Source: Mayfieldus sp963740555 (GTDB lineage Bacteria; Actinomycetota; Thermoleophilia; Solirubrobacterales; 70-9). From it: a stretch of DNA of 55,955 nucleotides. The translations under genes and the position numbers were made by a program. The notes under the pieces were generated by a model. That model did no database searches, had not been told where the DNA came from, and was given only the letters and a program-made list of their open reading frames with translations. Shown here one piece after another: positions 26,310 through 33,991 of this stretch (positions are counted from its first letter, which is position 1; each line of letters begins with the position of its first letter). The stretch is from contig CAVUES010000001.1 of assembly GCA_963740555.1 (NCBI GenBank), positions 1 through 55,955 on the forward strand, given 5' to 3'.

Positions 26310-27023
26310 TTGTCGACCGATCAGGCCACCGTCGCCGAAGAGGAGTACCTGCAGATCATGTACTGGCTGATGGAGGCCGGGCTGCCGATCACGGGCGCCA
26401 ACATCGCTCGGGCGATGCAGCTCTCGGCTCCCACCGTCCACGAGATGCTGGGACGGCTGGAGAAGGATGGGTACGTGACTCGCGCCGACGACCGGTCGGT
26501 CTCCTTCACCGAGCAGGGGCGCCGGGAGGCCGAGGCGATGGTCCGCCGTCACCGGATGATCGAGCGCTTTCTGACCGACGTCCTCGGAGTCCCCTGGGAC
26601 GAGGTGCACGAGGAGGCGGAGCGTCTCGAGCACGCGATGTCGCCGGTGCTCGAGGAGCGGATGATGGCCGCGATCGGCGACGCCAAGACCTGCCCGCACG
26701 GGCACCCGATCGTGGAGGGAGCGCGCGAGGAGGGAGCGCTGCTCGCCGACGTGGAAAAGGGCGCTGCCGTCCATGTGCTGCGGTTCGAGAACGAGGCCGA
26801 GGAGCTCCTGCACTACCTCAAGCAGTCGGGATTACAACCCGGACTCGACGGCACGGTCGAGAGCTCCGAAGAGGACAGCGTCGTGGTCGCCTCCGAGGAC
26901 GGCCGCCACGAGGTGTCGCGGAGCGTCGCCGAGACGGTGTCGGTGCGCGCCGATCCGTCGCCCCCACCGCGAGCCCCGCTGCCCGAGCAGCTCGAGCTCT
27001 CCAGCGATCGCTACGGGCGCTGA
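26310..27023 (+). CDS. DtxR/MntR-family metal-dependent transcriptional regulator
   Basis: 237 residues. The start is TTG at 26310, supported by AAGGAAGGA upstream. The winged-helix domain reads ATVAEEEYLQIMYWLMEAGL, LSAPTVHEMLGRLEKDGYVT. The dimerisation/metal domain has VRRHRMIERFLTDVLGVPWD, EVHEEAERLEHAMS and CPHGHPI, which together supply the His, Glu, Cys and Met-type ligands of the family. The C-terminal part resembles the SH3-like FeoA domain with a disordered tail. It probably represses metal uptake or storage genes when Mn or Fe is bound. No target transporter lies in the window. Confidence 0.88.
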   Translation: MSTDQATVAEEEYLQIMYWLMEAGLPITGANIARAMQLSAPTVHEMLGRLEKDGYVTRADDRSVSFTEQGRREAEAMVRRHRMIERFLTDVLGVPWDEVHEEAERLEHAMSPVLEERMMAAIGDAKTCPHGHPIVEGAREEGALLADVEKGAAVHVLRFENEAEELLHYLKQSGLQPGLDGTVESSEEDSVVVASEDGRHEVSRSVAETVSVRADPSPPPRAPLPEQLELSSDRYGR

Positions 27024-27056
27024 GTCAAGCCGCTCGGTTGACGCTGAATCACCTGC

Positions 27057-27108
27057 GGCGGCCTACGGCCGCCTGACATGCCACTGCCGCGACACTTTGT
27101 GTCGCGGC
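27057..27108. terminator. Composite two-hairpin intergenic element, copy 2
   Basis: Hairpin A GGCGGCC-TAC-GGCCGCC (27057-27073) and hairpin B with 10-bp arms GCCGCGACAC / GTGTCGCGGC around TTT (27086-27108) repeat the element at 3841-3957. It sits between the end of the DtxR gene and the convergent small gene whose TGA is at 27112, so it can terminate both. Confidence 0.7.
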
Positions 27109-27111
27109 CCG

Positions 27112-27315
27112 TCAGTCTCCGCAGATCTGCCGCAGACGCCGATAGAGGTGATCGTCAGGAGCCCGCAGCCCCAGGGGCCGGGACCGCCTCAGCGCTTGCT
27201 CGTGCTCGCGTATGGCGGCGGCCAGCTCGGTGAGCCGGCGCCGTGCCGAGTCTCTTTCGCGCGCAAGCAGCGTTTCTTGCCGATCGCTTCCATCCACAAG
27301 TGTCATTGGGCTCAT
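27112..27315 (-). CDS. Small coiled-coil protein of unknown function
   Basis: 67 residues from ATG 27315, with GGTGGAGAG just upstream as ribosome binding site. After MSPMTLVDGSDRQETLLARE a charged helical stretch RDSARRRLTELAAAIREHEQ is predicted to form a coiled coil, and the end DDHLYRRLRQICGD looks conserved in style. It has a terminator hairpin directly after its stop. A GTG three codons upstream is an alternative start. No function can be assigned. Confidence 0.6.
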   Translation of the reverse strand: MSPMTLVDGSDRQETLLARERDSARRRLTELAAAIREHEQALRRSRPLGLRAPDDHLYRRLRQICGD

Positions 27316-27533
27316 GCTCTCCACCTCGCAGTGGGCCCGCCCTCGTCCGATCCGCGGGCCCCTTTGGATCTCGACCGCAATGCCTGGGACCGATGCTAGG
27401 ACCGTCTTATCAATTGCTGGTAAACAAGCCGTAACGATCTCCGCAAAATCGGCAAACGTTCGAACCGATTAGCCGGATGACGGATGTTCCGGAGAAAGGG
27501 CGGCTTGTGCGAGGAGACTGGCTGGCCAGCCTG

Positions 27534-28634
27534 TCAAGCCGGGCTCGCGGCCCGCACCCGCTCCAATGCTCGCGCCAGCCGCTCCACTCCCTCCCCGATC
27601 CGCTGCGCCGGGACCGGCGCGAAGGAGAGCCGAAGGCTGTTGCGTCCGCCTTCGAGCATGAAGTCCGGGCCGGCGACGAAGCTCACCTCTTCCTCGAGCG
27701 CGGCGGCGAGCAAGTCGACCGTGTCGACATCCTCGGCCAGCGTCAGCCAGAGGAAATAGCCGCCACCCGGGGAGACGAACTCCGCCTCGGGAACCTGCTC
27801 CTCGAGAGCCGCCACCAGCGCATCGCGGCGCTCCTGCAGCGCCCCCCGGACGAACTCGATGTTGCGGTCGAGCGCGCCGGAGCGGCAGAGCTCCCAGACG
27901 ATCGACTCGGCGAGCATGTTCGGAGAGATGTAGGTCTCGTTGGCTCGCTTGGCGAGTTGCGCGATCTCCTCCTCGGGTCCGGCCAGATAGCCGACCCGGA
28001 CCCCGGGGCTGACCGTCTTCGAGAACGACGATGCATGGATCACCTGGTCGGATCCGCAATTGGAGAGCATCGTCTGCGGCGGCGGCTGCTCGAACGGCAG
28101 CTCGCGATAGGGGTCGTCCTCGAAGACCCAGAAACCGTGCTCGGTCGCAAGCTCGAGCACCCGCTCGCGCTTCGAGGCCGACAGCGTGCAGCCGGCAGGG
28201 TTGTGGAAGTTGGGGATCAGGTGCGCGAGCTTCACCGGGCCGTCCTTCAGCACGGATTCCAGCTCCCCGACGTCGAGGCCGTCGGCCTCCAGTGGCACTG
28301 GCACCAACTGGACCTCGAGTCGCTCGAGCAGCAGCAGCGTTCGGTCGTAGGACGGCTGCTCGACGATCACCCGGTCGCCGGGCTCCAGCAGGTGCTCGAA
28401 CAGCATCGCGCCCGCCTCCAGCGAGCCGTTGGTGACCATCACCTGCGCCGGCGCCACCGCGTGCCGCTCGGCGATCCACTCGACCAACCCGGGGTGGCCC
28501 GCCCCCTTCCCATAGGAGAGGGCCCGCTCCCAGTCCTCCTCGAGAGCGCTCGCCGCGGCCTTCCGCACCGCCTCGACGGGCAGGATGTCGGCGCTCGGAG
28601 CACCGCGAGCGAAGCTGATCAGGTCTGCGGCCAT
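27534..28634 (-). CDS. PLP-dependent aminotransferase, class I/II (2-aminoadipate/LysN or MocR-domain type)
   Basis: 366 residues. The fold-type I signature is clear: YGKGAGHPGLVEWIAERHAV, VMVTNGSLEAGAMLFEHLLE, PNFHNPAGCTLSASKRERVL, FEDDPYRELPFEQP, and the PLP Lys in HASSFSKTVSPGVRVGYLAG. These enzymes transaminate 2-aminoadipate, branched or aromatic amino acids. The ATG at 28634 begins MAADLISFARGAPSADILPV. A nine-unit tandem repeat lies directly upstream. A deleted remnant of a close paralogue is found at 38052-38270. Confidence 0.88.
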   Translation of the reverse strand: MAADLISFARGAPSADILPVEAVRKAAASALEEDWERALSYGKGAGHPGLVEWIAERHAVAPAQVMVTNGSLEAGAMLFEHLLEPGDRVIVEQPSYDRTLLLLERLEVQLVPVPLEADGLDVGELESVLKDGPVKLAHLIPNFHNPAGCTLSASKRERVLELATEHGFWVFEDDPYRELPFEQPPPQTMLSNCGSDQVIHASSFSKTVSPGVRVGYLAGPEEEIAQLAKRANETYISPNMLAESIVWELCRSGALDRNIEFVRGALQERRDALVAALEEQVPEAEFVSPGGGYFLWLTLAEDVDTVDLLAAALEEEVSFVAGPDFMLEGGRNSLRLSFAPVPAQRIGEGVERLARALERVRAASPA

Positions 28635-28650
28635 CGCCTTCGAGTATTGC

Positions 28651-28857
28651 AAGCGTCATCACGTCGTCTCAGCCAGCCGCATCACGTCGTGCCCGCCAGC
28701 CGCATCACGTCGTGCCCGCCAGCCGCATGACGTCGTTCCAGCCAGCCGCATCACGTCGTTCCAGCCAGCCGCATGACGTCGTTCCAGCCAGCCGCATGAC
28801 GTCGTTCCAGCCAGCCGCATGACGTCGTTCCAGCCAGCCGCGTGACGTCGTTACATC
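28651..28857. repeat. Nine tandem copies of a 23-bp repeat between divergent genes
   Basis: The array is exactly 9 x 23 = 207 bp with no spacers. The core unit is CAGCCGCAT(G/C)ACGTCGT followed by TCCAGC or GCCCGC. Edge units are more degenerate (first begins AAGCGTCAT, last CAGCCGCGT). Internal units at 28766-28834 are identical. Each unit holds the palindromic core GACGTC or ACGT. It occupies the promoter region of the aminotransferase (start 28634) and lies just upstream of the AbiEi/DUF559 gene. It fits an operator or iteron-like binding array better than CRISPR. Confidence 0.9.
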
Positions 28858-28898
28858 ATGCGCGCCTCGCGTCACGGGCTCGACGCTTCAATCCCGCC

Positions 28899-29819
28899 GT
28901 GCTCGAGGTTAGCCATGGCATAGCGATAGAAACCCGAGGTCGGCCGGACGCCGCGATTGCGCAGCTCGCCGACCGCCAGCACGGTGTCGTGGCGCGACGC
29001 CAGCTCGAGGAGGTCGGCCTCGGATGGGGAGCGATCCAGCACCGTCTTGATCGCCAGCGCCTGCACCGGGTATTCAGGGGCGTGTATGCCGTCGGGTATC
29101 CAAGCCTCACGCCACGGGGAAGGTGGATGGCCGCGGTCCTTGCCGGCGGTGAGGGCGCCGTGCTCAGCCATCGCAGCGCCGCCGCCCTCTGGCATTTCCT
29201 CGACATCGCGGCTGTTCGCATCCATGTCACCGTGCCCGGAGCGCGGCGCAGCCTCCGACCGGGCCTCACGCTTCACAGCTCGCTCGTCGACACCTGGGAT
29301 CGCTCGCACAATGATGGGATTCCGGTTACGTCCGTCGCCCGGACGTTGCTCGATATCGCCGGATCTGATCCGATGACGCTGGATCGAGCGATTGACGAAG
29401 CAGAGCGGCTCGAGGTGTTCGATCTTCGTGCGGTCCAGCAGCTGTGCAGTCGCAGCCATGGCCGGCGGGGGGTGGCCATACTGCGCACGGCACTCGACCG
29501 CTACCAGCCGGCAGGCGAGACTCGGTCTGAGCTGGAACGCGAGTTCGTAAGGCGATGCCTGGCGGGTGGGATTCCTCACCCAAGCGTCAATAGGGTGGTC
29601 GAGGGTCTCGAGGTCGACGCGCTGTGGAAGGCGGCACGCCTGGTTGTTGAGCTGGACGGCTTTGCCTTTCACAAGACCCGGCGCGCTTTCGAGCGGGATC
29701 GGGTTCGCGACTCGAAGCTGCAGCTCGCCGGCTACCGCGTACTCAGAATTACCGCGGTGCGCCTGCGCGACCAGCCAGAGGAAGTGGTCGCAACGATCAA
29801 AAGCCTGCTCGCCGTGTAG
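28899..29819 (+). CDS. AbiEi-type N-terminal domain with DUF559 (Vsr-like) endonuclease domain
   Basis: About 306 residues. The N-terminal winged helix (AIAQLADRQHGVVARRQLEE, RLHRVFRGVYAVGYPSLTP) is the AbiEi antitoxin-like domain, followed by LSHRSAAALWHF and SVARTLLDIAG. The C-terminal DUF559 domain (ELEREFVRRCLAGGIPHPSV, ARLVVELDGFAFHKTRRAFE, RDSKLQLAGYRVLRIT) has the E-xx-D/E patterns of the PD-(D/E)XK/Vsr nuclease fold. This architecture is common in actinobacteria and often has no AbiEii toxin partner, as here. Start GTG 28899 is uncertain; GTG 28842 is possible. Similar hairpins flank both ends. Confidence 0.8.
   Translation: MLEVSHGIAIETRGRPDAAIAQLADRQHGVVARRQLEEVGLGWGAIQHRLDRQRLHRVFRGVYAVGYPSLTPRGRWMAAVLAGGEGAVLSHRSAAALWHFLDIAAVRIHVTVPGARRSLRPGLTLHSSLVDTWDRSHNDGIPVTSVARTLLDIAGSDPMTLDRAIDEAERLEVFDLRAVQQLCSRSHGRRGVAILRTALDRYQPAGETRSELEREFVRRCLAGGIPHPSVNRVVEGLEVDALWKAARLVVELDGFAFHKTRRAFERDRVRDSKLQLAGYRVLRITAVRLRDQPEEVVATIKSLLAV
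28902..28943. repeat. Hairpin element at the 5' edge of the DUF559 gene
   Basis: 42 bp beginning CTCGAGGTT and ending AACCCGAGG-TCGG, with CCATG in the loop side. It is about 69 percent identical, at the same length, to the perfect hairpin at 29866-29907 just after the gene. It lies within the first codons of the gene if GTG 28899 is the start. Confidence 0.45.
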
Positions 29820-29863
29820 ACCGGCGCCGTCAACTTGCCGCCCGCCACAGCGGCCCGATGCCC

Positions 29864-29907
29864 AGCTCGAGGTTTTCCATGAGATGGATCGAAAACCTCG
29901 AGCTCGG
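29864..29907. terminator. Perfect 14-bp hairpin between the DUF559 gene and sucD
   Basis: Arms AGCTCGAGGTTTTC (29864-29877) and GAAAACCTCGAGCT (29891-29904) pair perfectly around a 13-nt loop. It lies between convergent genes ending at 29819 and 29965, so it can act as a bidirectional terminator. Its sequence resembles the 5' edge hairpin of the DUF559 gene. Confidence 0.6.
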
Positions 29908-29964
29908 CGGGAGAGGCTCCAACGAAAGGTGGTGCGATTCGCGCCGGGCTCGAACGGTGGGCGA

Positions 29965-30840
29965 CTAGGCCCGGGCGCCGAGCGTCTCGACCGCGAGCTT
30001 CGCGGTCTCGGTAGGGCTGCGGCCGACCGCCACACCCTTCGCCTCCAGCGCTTCCTTCTTCGCCTCGGCGGTTCCCGAGGAGCCGGAGATGATCGCCCCG
30101 GCGTGGCCCATCTGCTTGCCGGGCGGGGCGGTGAAGCCGGCGATGTAGGCGACCACTGGCTTGGAGACGCTCTCGTCGATGTACTCGGCGGCGCGCTCCT
30201 CGGCGTCGCCGCCGATCTCGCCGACCATCACGATCAGCTCGGTCTCGTCGTCGGCCTCGAACAGCGCCAGGACGTCGATGAAGTCCGAGCCGACGATCGG
30301 GTCGCCGCCGATCCCGACGATGGTCGAGTTTCCGAGCCCTGCCTGGGCCAGCTCGTTGCCGATCTGGTAGGTCAGCGTGCCCGACTTGGAGACCACGCCG
30401 ATCGAGCCCTGCTCGAAGAAGTGCGCCGGAATGATTCCCACGTTCGCCTTTCCCGGCGAGAGAACGCCGGGACAGTTGGGGCCGATCAGGCGCACGCCGG
30501 CGTCCTTGGCCTTCCAGTAGACGCCGAGCATGTCGAGTACCGGGATGCCCTCGGTGATCGCGATCGCCGTCTGCACGCCGGCCTCGATCGCCTCGTCGAT
30601 GGCCGCGGCGGCGAAGCGCGCCGGGACGAAGATCATCGAGGTGTTGGCCCCCGCCTCGACCGCCTCGGCGATCGTGTCGTAGACCGGCACGCCGTCGACG
30701 TCCTGGCCGCCCTTGCCAGGCGTGACCCCGGCCACCAGGTCGGTGCCGTACTCGCGGTTGCGCAGGCCATGGAAGCTTCCCTCGCGGCCGGTGAGGCCGG
30801 AGACGACCAGCTTCGTGTCGGTATCGACGATTATTGACAT
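29965..30840 (-). CDS. sucD: Succinate-CoA ligase, ADP/GDP-forming, alpha subunit
   Basis: 291 residues starting at ATG 30840 (MSIIVDTDTKLVVSGLTGRE). The CoA-binding Rossmann domain has GVTPGKGG and PVYDTIAEAV. The central part has IGPNCPGVLSPGKANVGIIP and VVSKSGTLTYQIGNEL. The phosphohistidine loop is GKQMGHAGAIISG with the active His. It forms the tricarboxylic-acid cycle enzyme with SucC, encoded just upstream. The 78-bp spacer between the two genes consists almost entirely of a heptamer-repeat hairpin. Confidence 0.96.
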   Translation of the reverse strand: MSIIVDTDTKLVVSGLTGREGSFHGLRNREYGTDLVAGVTPGKGGQDVDGVPVYDTIAEAVEAGANTSMIFVPARFAAAAIDEAIEAGVQTAIAITEGIPVLDMLGVYWKAKDAGVRLIGPNCPGVLSPGKANVGIIPAHFFEQGSIGVVSKSGTLTYQIGNELAQAGLGNSTIVGIGGDPIVGSDFIDVLALFEADDETELIVMVGEIGGDAEERAAEYIDESVSKPVVAYIAGFTAPPGKQMGHAGAIISGSSGTAEAKKEALEAKGVAVGRSPTETAKLAVETLGARA

Positions 30841-30843
30841 GGC

Positions 30844-30915
30844 ACTCGTTGCTTGTTCCCTGTTCCTCGAGGCTTGGGCTCCGGCCGAGGAACGAGGAAC
30901 GAGGAACGAGGAACG
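30844..30915. repeat. Heptamer-repeat hairpin 2 (sucC-sucD spacer)
   Basis: Left arm 30844-30869 contains GTTCCCT and GTTCCTC units. Right arm 30886-30915 is four perfect GAGGAAC units. The arms form a stem of roughly 24 bp around a 16-nt loop. It fills the space from the sucC stop (30919) to the sucD ATG (30840), so it is transcribed within the operon mRNA. Confidence 0.8.
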
Positions 30916-30918
30916 CAT

Positions 30919-32061
30919 TCAGGCATTCGCCAACTCCACGACCTTCTCCGCTGCGCCGAGCATCGTCTGCTCCACGGTGAGGTTCGGGATCCCGGCCTCG
31001 GCGAGGAGCTTCAGGCCCTCTTCCGAGTTGGTGCCGTCGAGCCGAACCACCAGCGGCACCTTGATGTCGATCTGCCTTGTGGCCTCGATGATCCCCTTCG
31101 CGACCTCGTCGCAGCGTGTGATGCCGCCGAAGATGTTGAAAAGCACCGCCGAGACCTTGGGGTCTGAGGTGATCACCTCGAGCGCGTCGACGATCGCCTC
31201 CGCCTTCGAGCCGCCGCCGGCGTCGAGGAAGTTGGCCGGCTCGCCACCCGCCTGGGCGACGACGTCGAGGGTCGACATGCAGAGCCCGGCGCCGTTGCCG
31301 AGGATCCCCACGTTGCCGTCCAGCTTCACGTAGGTCAGCCCCTTCTCCTTCGCCATCTGCTCCTGCGGGTCCTCGTCTGGGCTTTCCCGCAGCTCGGCCA
31401 GATCCTCGTGCCGGAAGAGGGCGTTGTTGTCGATCGTCATCTTCGAGTCCAGGGCCACGACCCGGCGATCCTCGGTGACGATAAGGGGGTTGACCTCGAT
31501 CAACGTCGCGTCCTCCGCCAGCGCGACCTCCTTCAGCTCCATCAGCAGCTTCGCGACCTGATCCTGCACGTCATCGTCGATCTTCGCGTCGGCGGCGATC
31601 TGGCCGGAGCGCTCGGGCCCGAACTCCTGGCCCGGCTCGAGATGGCGCTTGACCAACGCCTCGGGGTCCTTGTCGGCCATCTCCTCCACGTCCATGCCCC
31701 CCATGGCGGACAGCATCGCCAGCAACTTCTTCTCGGAGCGGTCGAGGATGATCGAGGCGTAGTACTCAGACGCGATCTCGGAAGCCTGCTCGACCCAGAG
31801 GTCGTAGACGGTGAAACCGCGAATGTCCATGCCGAGGATCGCCTCCGCGTGCTCACGGGCCTCGTCCGCGTTCTGGGCGATCTTGATCCCACCCGCCTTG
31901 CCCCGCTTCCCGATCGCGACCTGGGCCTTGATCACGCAGGGAAATCCGACTTCCTCGGCTGCCGCGACGGCGTCGTCGACGGTCGCGGCGTGGCGGCCGT
32001 CGGGCACCGGCAGGCCGTGCTTTGCGAACAGCTGCTTTCCCTGGTATTCGAGCAGGTCCAC
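30919..32061 (-). CDS. sucC: Succinate-CoA ligase, ADP-forming, beta subunit
   Basis: 380 residues. The ATP-grasp domain starts MDLLEYQGKQLFAKHGLPVP and has KAQVAIGKRGKAGGIKIAQN for nucleotide binding and TLIEVNPLIVTEDRRVVALD for metal binding. The C-terminal CoA-ligase domain shows GNGAGLCMSTLDVV, ANFLDAGGGSKAEAIVDALE and NIFGGITRCDEVAKGI. Length and order are typical. The start is GTG at 32061. About 240 bp separate it from the divergent HAD gene. Confidence 0.96.
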   Translation of the reverse strand: MDLLEYQGKQLFAKHGLPVPDGRHAATVDDAVAAAEEVGFPCVIKAQVAIGKRGKAGGIKIAQNADEAREHAEAILGMDIRGFTVYDLWVEQASEIASEYYASIILDRSEKKLLAMLSAMGGMDVEEMADKDPEALVKRHLEPGQEFGPERSGQIAADAKIDDDVQDQVAKLLMELKEVALAEDATLIEVNPLIVTEDRRVVALDSKMTIDNNALFRHEDLAELRESPDEDPQEQMAKEKGLTYVKLDGNVGILGNGAGLCMSTLDVVAQAGGEPANFLDAGGGSKAEAIVDALEVITSDPKVSAVLFNIFGGITRCDEVAKGIIEATRQIDIKVPLVVRLDGTNSEEGLKLLAEAGIPNLTVEQTMLGAAEKVVELANA

Positions 32062-32302
32062 TGATGCCCGAGCCTATCGCCAGGTCCGCACGGGGACGCG
32101 CCTGCCCGAGCAGGTCGAGGACGCATGGAGCGACGCGTGCCAGAGGCACGCGAGCGACCGAGGACGAAGAGATGAGAAGGGCAAGCGCGTCATCCGGCGG
32201 GCGTGGCGGTGGGCACGGGCATCGGGAGCGCGAGCCTACTCGACCGTTCGGGACAGCGCGCCCGCGGCGAGATCGTGCCAGTTGCGATAATGCCGCGCCC
32301 CG

Positions 32303-32989
32303 ATGCCGCTGCCGAGCCTGAAAACCATTGAGTGGGTGACCACCGACTGCTACGGATCCCTGATCGACTGGGAGAAGGGGATTCTGGACGCATTCGGCGC
32401 CGAGGCCGAGAGCGACGGCTTCAGCTTCGAGGAGAAGCCGCTTCTGGACCGTTTCTTCGAGGTGCAGGCCGAGATCATGGCCGGCTCCTACGAGCTCTAC
32501 GCCGAGGTGCTGCGGCGCACAGCGGTAAAGGTCGCGGGGGAGATCGGCTGGGAGCTGGAGCCTTCGCGTGCACAGTTCCTGCCCGACAGCGTCGAGCGCT
32601 GGCCCGCCTTTCGGGAGGCCAACGCGGCGATGGACCGCCTGGCGAAGCGCTACCAGGTCGGGATCATCACCAACACCGACGACAAGCTGCTCGGGATCTC
32701 GCGCCGTCATCTGCGCACCGAGCTCGACCTCGTCGTCACCGCCCAACAGGTTCGAAGCTACAAGCCGGACCCCACCCACTTCCGCGAATGCGCGCGCCGG
32801 ATCGGCGGCAAGAAGGGCTGGGTGCACATCGGCTCCGGCTACGACAACGAGGTCGCGCCCTGCCTGAAACAGAATGTCCCAGTGATCTGGGTCAATCGCC
32901 ACGGCGAGAAGCTCGATGGGCGCAAGCCTCCCACGGCGACTGTCAAGAACCTCCGCGAAGCGGCGAAGAAGCTCGGCGCCGGCGGCTAG
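32303..32989 (+). CDS. HAD superfamily hydrolase, haloacid dehalogenase type II-like
   Basis: 228 residues. Motif I is TTDCYGSLIDWEKGI (family consensus DCYGTLIDWE), where the Asp is the nucleophile. Motif II is IITNTDD, the motif III Lys is in QVRSYKPDPTHF, and motif IV is VHIGSGYDNEVAPC. The spacing fits L-2-haloacid dehalogenases, although many such proteins act on phosphate esters. The last motif has SGYDNE rather than the usual S-xx-ND, so the metal or water site may differ. A GATAAT box lies 11 bases before the ATG. Confidence 0.8.
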   Translation: MPLPSLKTIEWVTTDCYGSLIDWEKGILDAFGAEAESDGFSFEEKPLLDRFFEVQAEIMAGSYELYAEVLRRTAVKVAGEIGWELEPSRAQFLPDSVERWPAFREANAAMDRLAKRYQVGIITNTDDKLLGISRRHLRTELDLVVTAQQVRSYKPDPTHFRECARRIGGKKGWVHIGSGYDNEVAPCLKQNVPVIWVNRHGEKLDGRKPPTATVKNLREAAKKLGAGG

Positions 32990-33010
32990 TGGACCACCAG
33001 GGCCGCCAGC

Positions 33011-33490
33011 TCAGGGCTTAAACGGCGGCGCCTCGCCCCAACTCCAGTGCGGAACCGGCGCCTGCTCGACGACCTCGGCCCCAGGCTGGGAGTTGTGCAT
33101 CGCCAGGCGCGTGCCCCACTCCACGTAGGCCATCAGCGCGGAGCGAAACTCGGGGTCGTCGGGAAGCCCGGCATCGTCCGCCGCGAGGCTCATCAGCGAC
33201 GCGAATCGCATTCGCTGATCGGGTGTGATTCCCAGGTTGTGATGGTGGGAGAGCATCGACTCATACCCGCCCAGCTCGTCGCTGTAGCGCGCCGGGCCGC
33301 CGAACACCTCGCACCACCAGGTGGTGACGTGGTCTCGGTGCTCCGCACCCACGCCCCCGGGAAAGAACGGCGACAGCAGATCGTCGCCTTCGACCCGGTC
33401 GTAGAACGCGTTGATCATCCGCTCTAGGCCGTCGCGGCCGCCGGCCCACTCGTACAGGGTCGGGGTCGAATCGTCGGCGTCTCCGGCCAT
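33011..33490 (-). CDS. Group II truncated haemoglobin (trHbO type)
   Basis: 159 residues. The 2-over-2 globin fold starts TLYEWAGGRDGLERMINAFY (B helix Tyr present), continues to SPFFPGGVGAEHRDHVTTWW, the proximal His region LSHHHNLGITPDQRMRFASL, and the group II Trp in AYVEWGTRLAMHNSQPGA. These haem proteins bind O2, NO or sulfide. The C-terminal tail PVPHWSWGEAPPFKP is typical of actinobacterial members. The GNAT gene lies upstream on the same strand, with 30 bp between them. Confidence 0.9.
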   Translation of the reverse strand: MAGDADDSTPTLYEWAGGRDGLERMINAFYDRVEGDDLLSPFFPGGVGAEHRDHVTTWWCEVFGGPARYSDELGGYESMLSHHHNLGITPDQRMRFASLMSLAADDAGLPDDPEFRSALMAYVEWGTRLAMHNSQPGAEVVEQAPVPHWSWGEAPPFKP

Positions 33491-33520
33491 CCGAAAACGG
33501 TAGCCGGTGCGGGGGCTCGG

Positions 33521-33991
33521 CTAGAGCCAGCGGGTCAGGTAGAGGTTGCGCCCACCGTCGAAGCGGCCCGGCGTGACGCTGATGAAACCGAGTGACTCGT
33601 AGAGACTCAGCGCGGGCTCGTTTCGCTCGTTCGCGTCGAGCTGGATCCGCTTGCAGCCGCGGGCGCGGGCGAGATCGACGCAAGCCTGGACGAGCGCGCG
33701 GCCGGCACCGGTCCGGCGCGCCTCCTCGACAACGAACAGGTCCTCGAGCCAGGCGTCCTCGACGCCGGTCCAGACCGAGGAGCGAAAGCGAAGCTGTGCG
33801 AACCCGACCGCGGGCTCCCCGACGAGAAGGAATTCTGTTTGCCGGTCGTCGAGCAGCTCGGCGACAACACGCGCGATCTGCTCGTCATGGGGCTCCGCTT
33901 CGTCGTAGAGGTCCCGGAACCCAGCGACCAGGGAGGCGACCGCGTCCACGTCGCCGGTTTCCGCAACCCGGACCTCGAGCTCACGGGCCAA
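33521..33991 (-). CDS. GNAT-family N-acetyltransferase
   Basis: 156 residues from TTG 33991. The GNAT fold is clear: ELEVRVAETGDVDAVASLVA, FLLVGEPAVGFAQLRFRSSV, then the acetyl-CoA pyrophosphate loop VVEEARRTGAGRALVQACVD (R-xx-G-x-G/A) and LDANERNEPALSLYESLGF. The TTG start lies inside the last codons of the frameshifted sulfatase-like gene upstream (11-bp overlap), so the two were probably co-translated. The substrate is unknown. Confidence 0.8.
   Translation of the reverse strand: MARELEVRVAETGDVDAVASLVAGFRDLYDEAEPHDEQIARVVAELLDDRQTEFLLVGEPAVGFAQLRFRSSVWTGVEDAWLEDLFVVEEARRTGAGRALVQACVDLARARGCKRIQLDANERNEPALSLYESLGFISVTPGRFDGGRNLYLTRWL

Noticed and set aside
28651..28857. CRISPR array
   Set aside because: Repeats are directly abutting with no unique spacers and no cas genes nearby; it is a plain tandem repeat.
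28842..29819. Complete AbiE toxin-antitoxin system
   Set aside because: No AbiEii nucleotidyltransferase toxin gene next to it, and the protein carries its own DUF559 domain.
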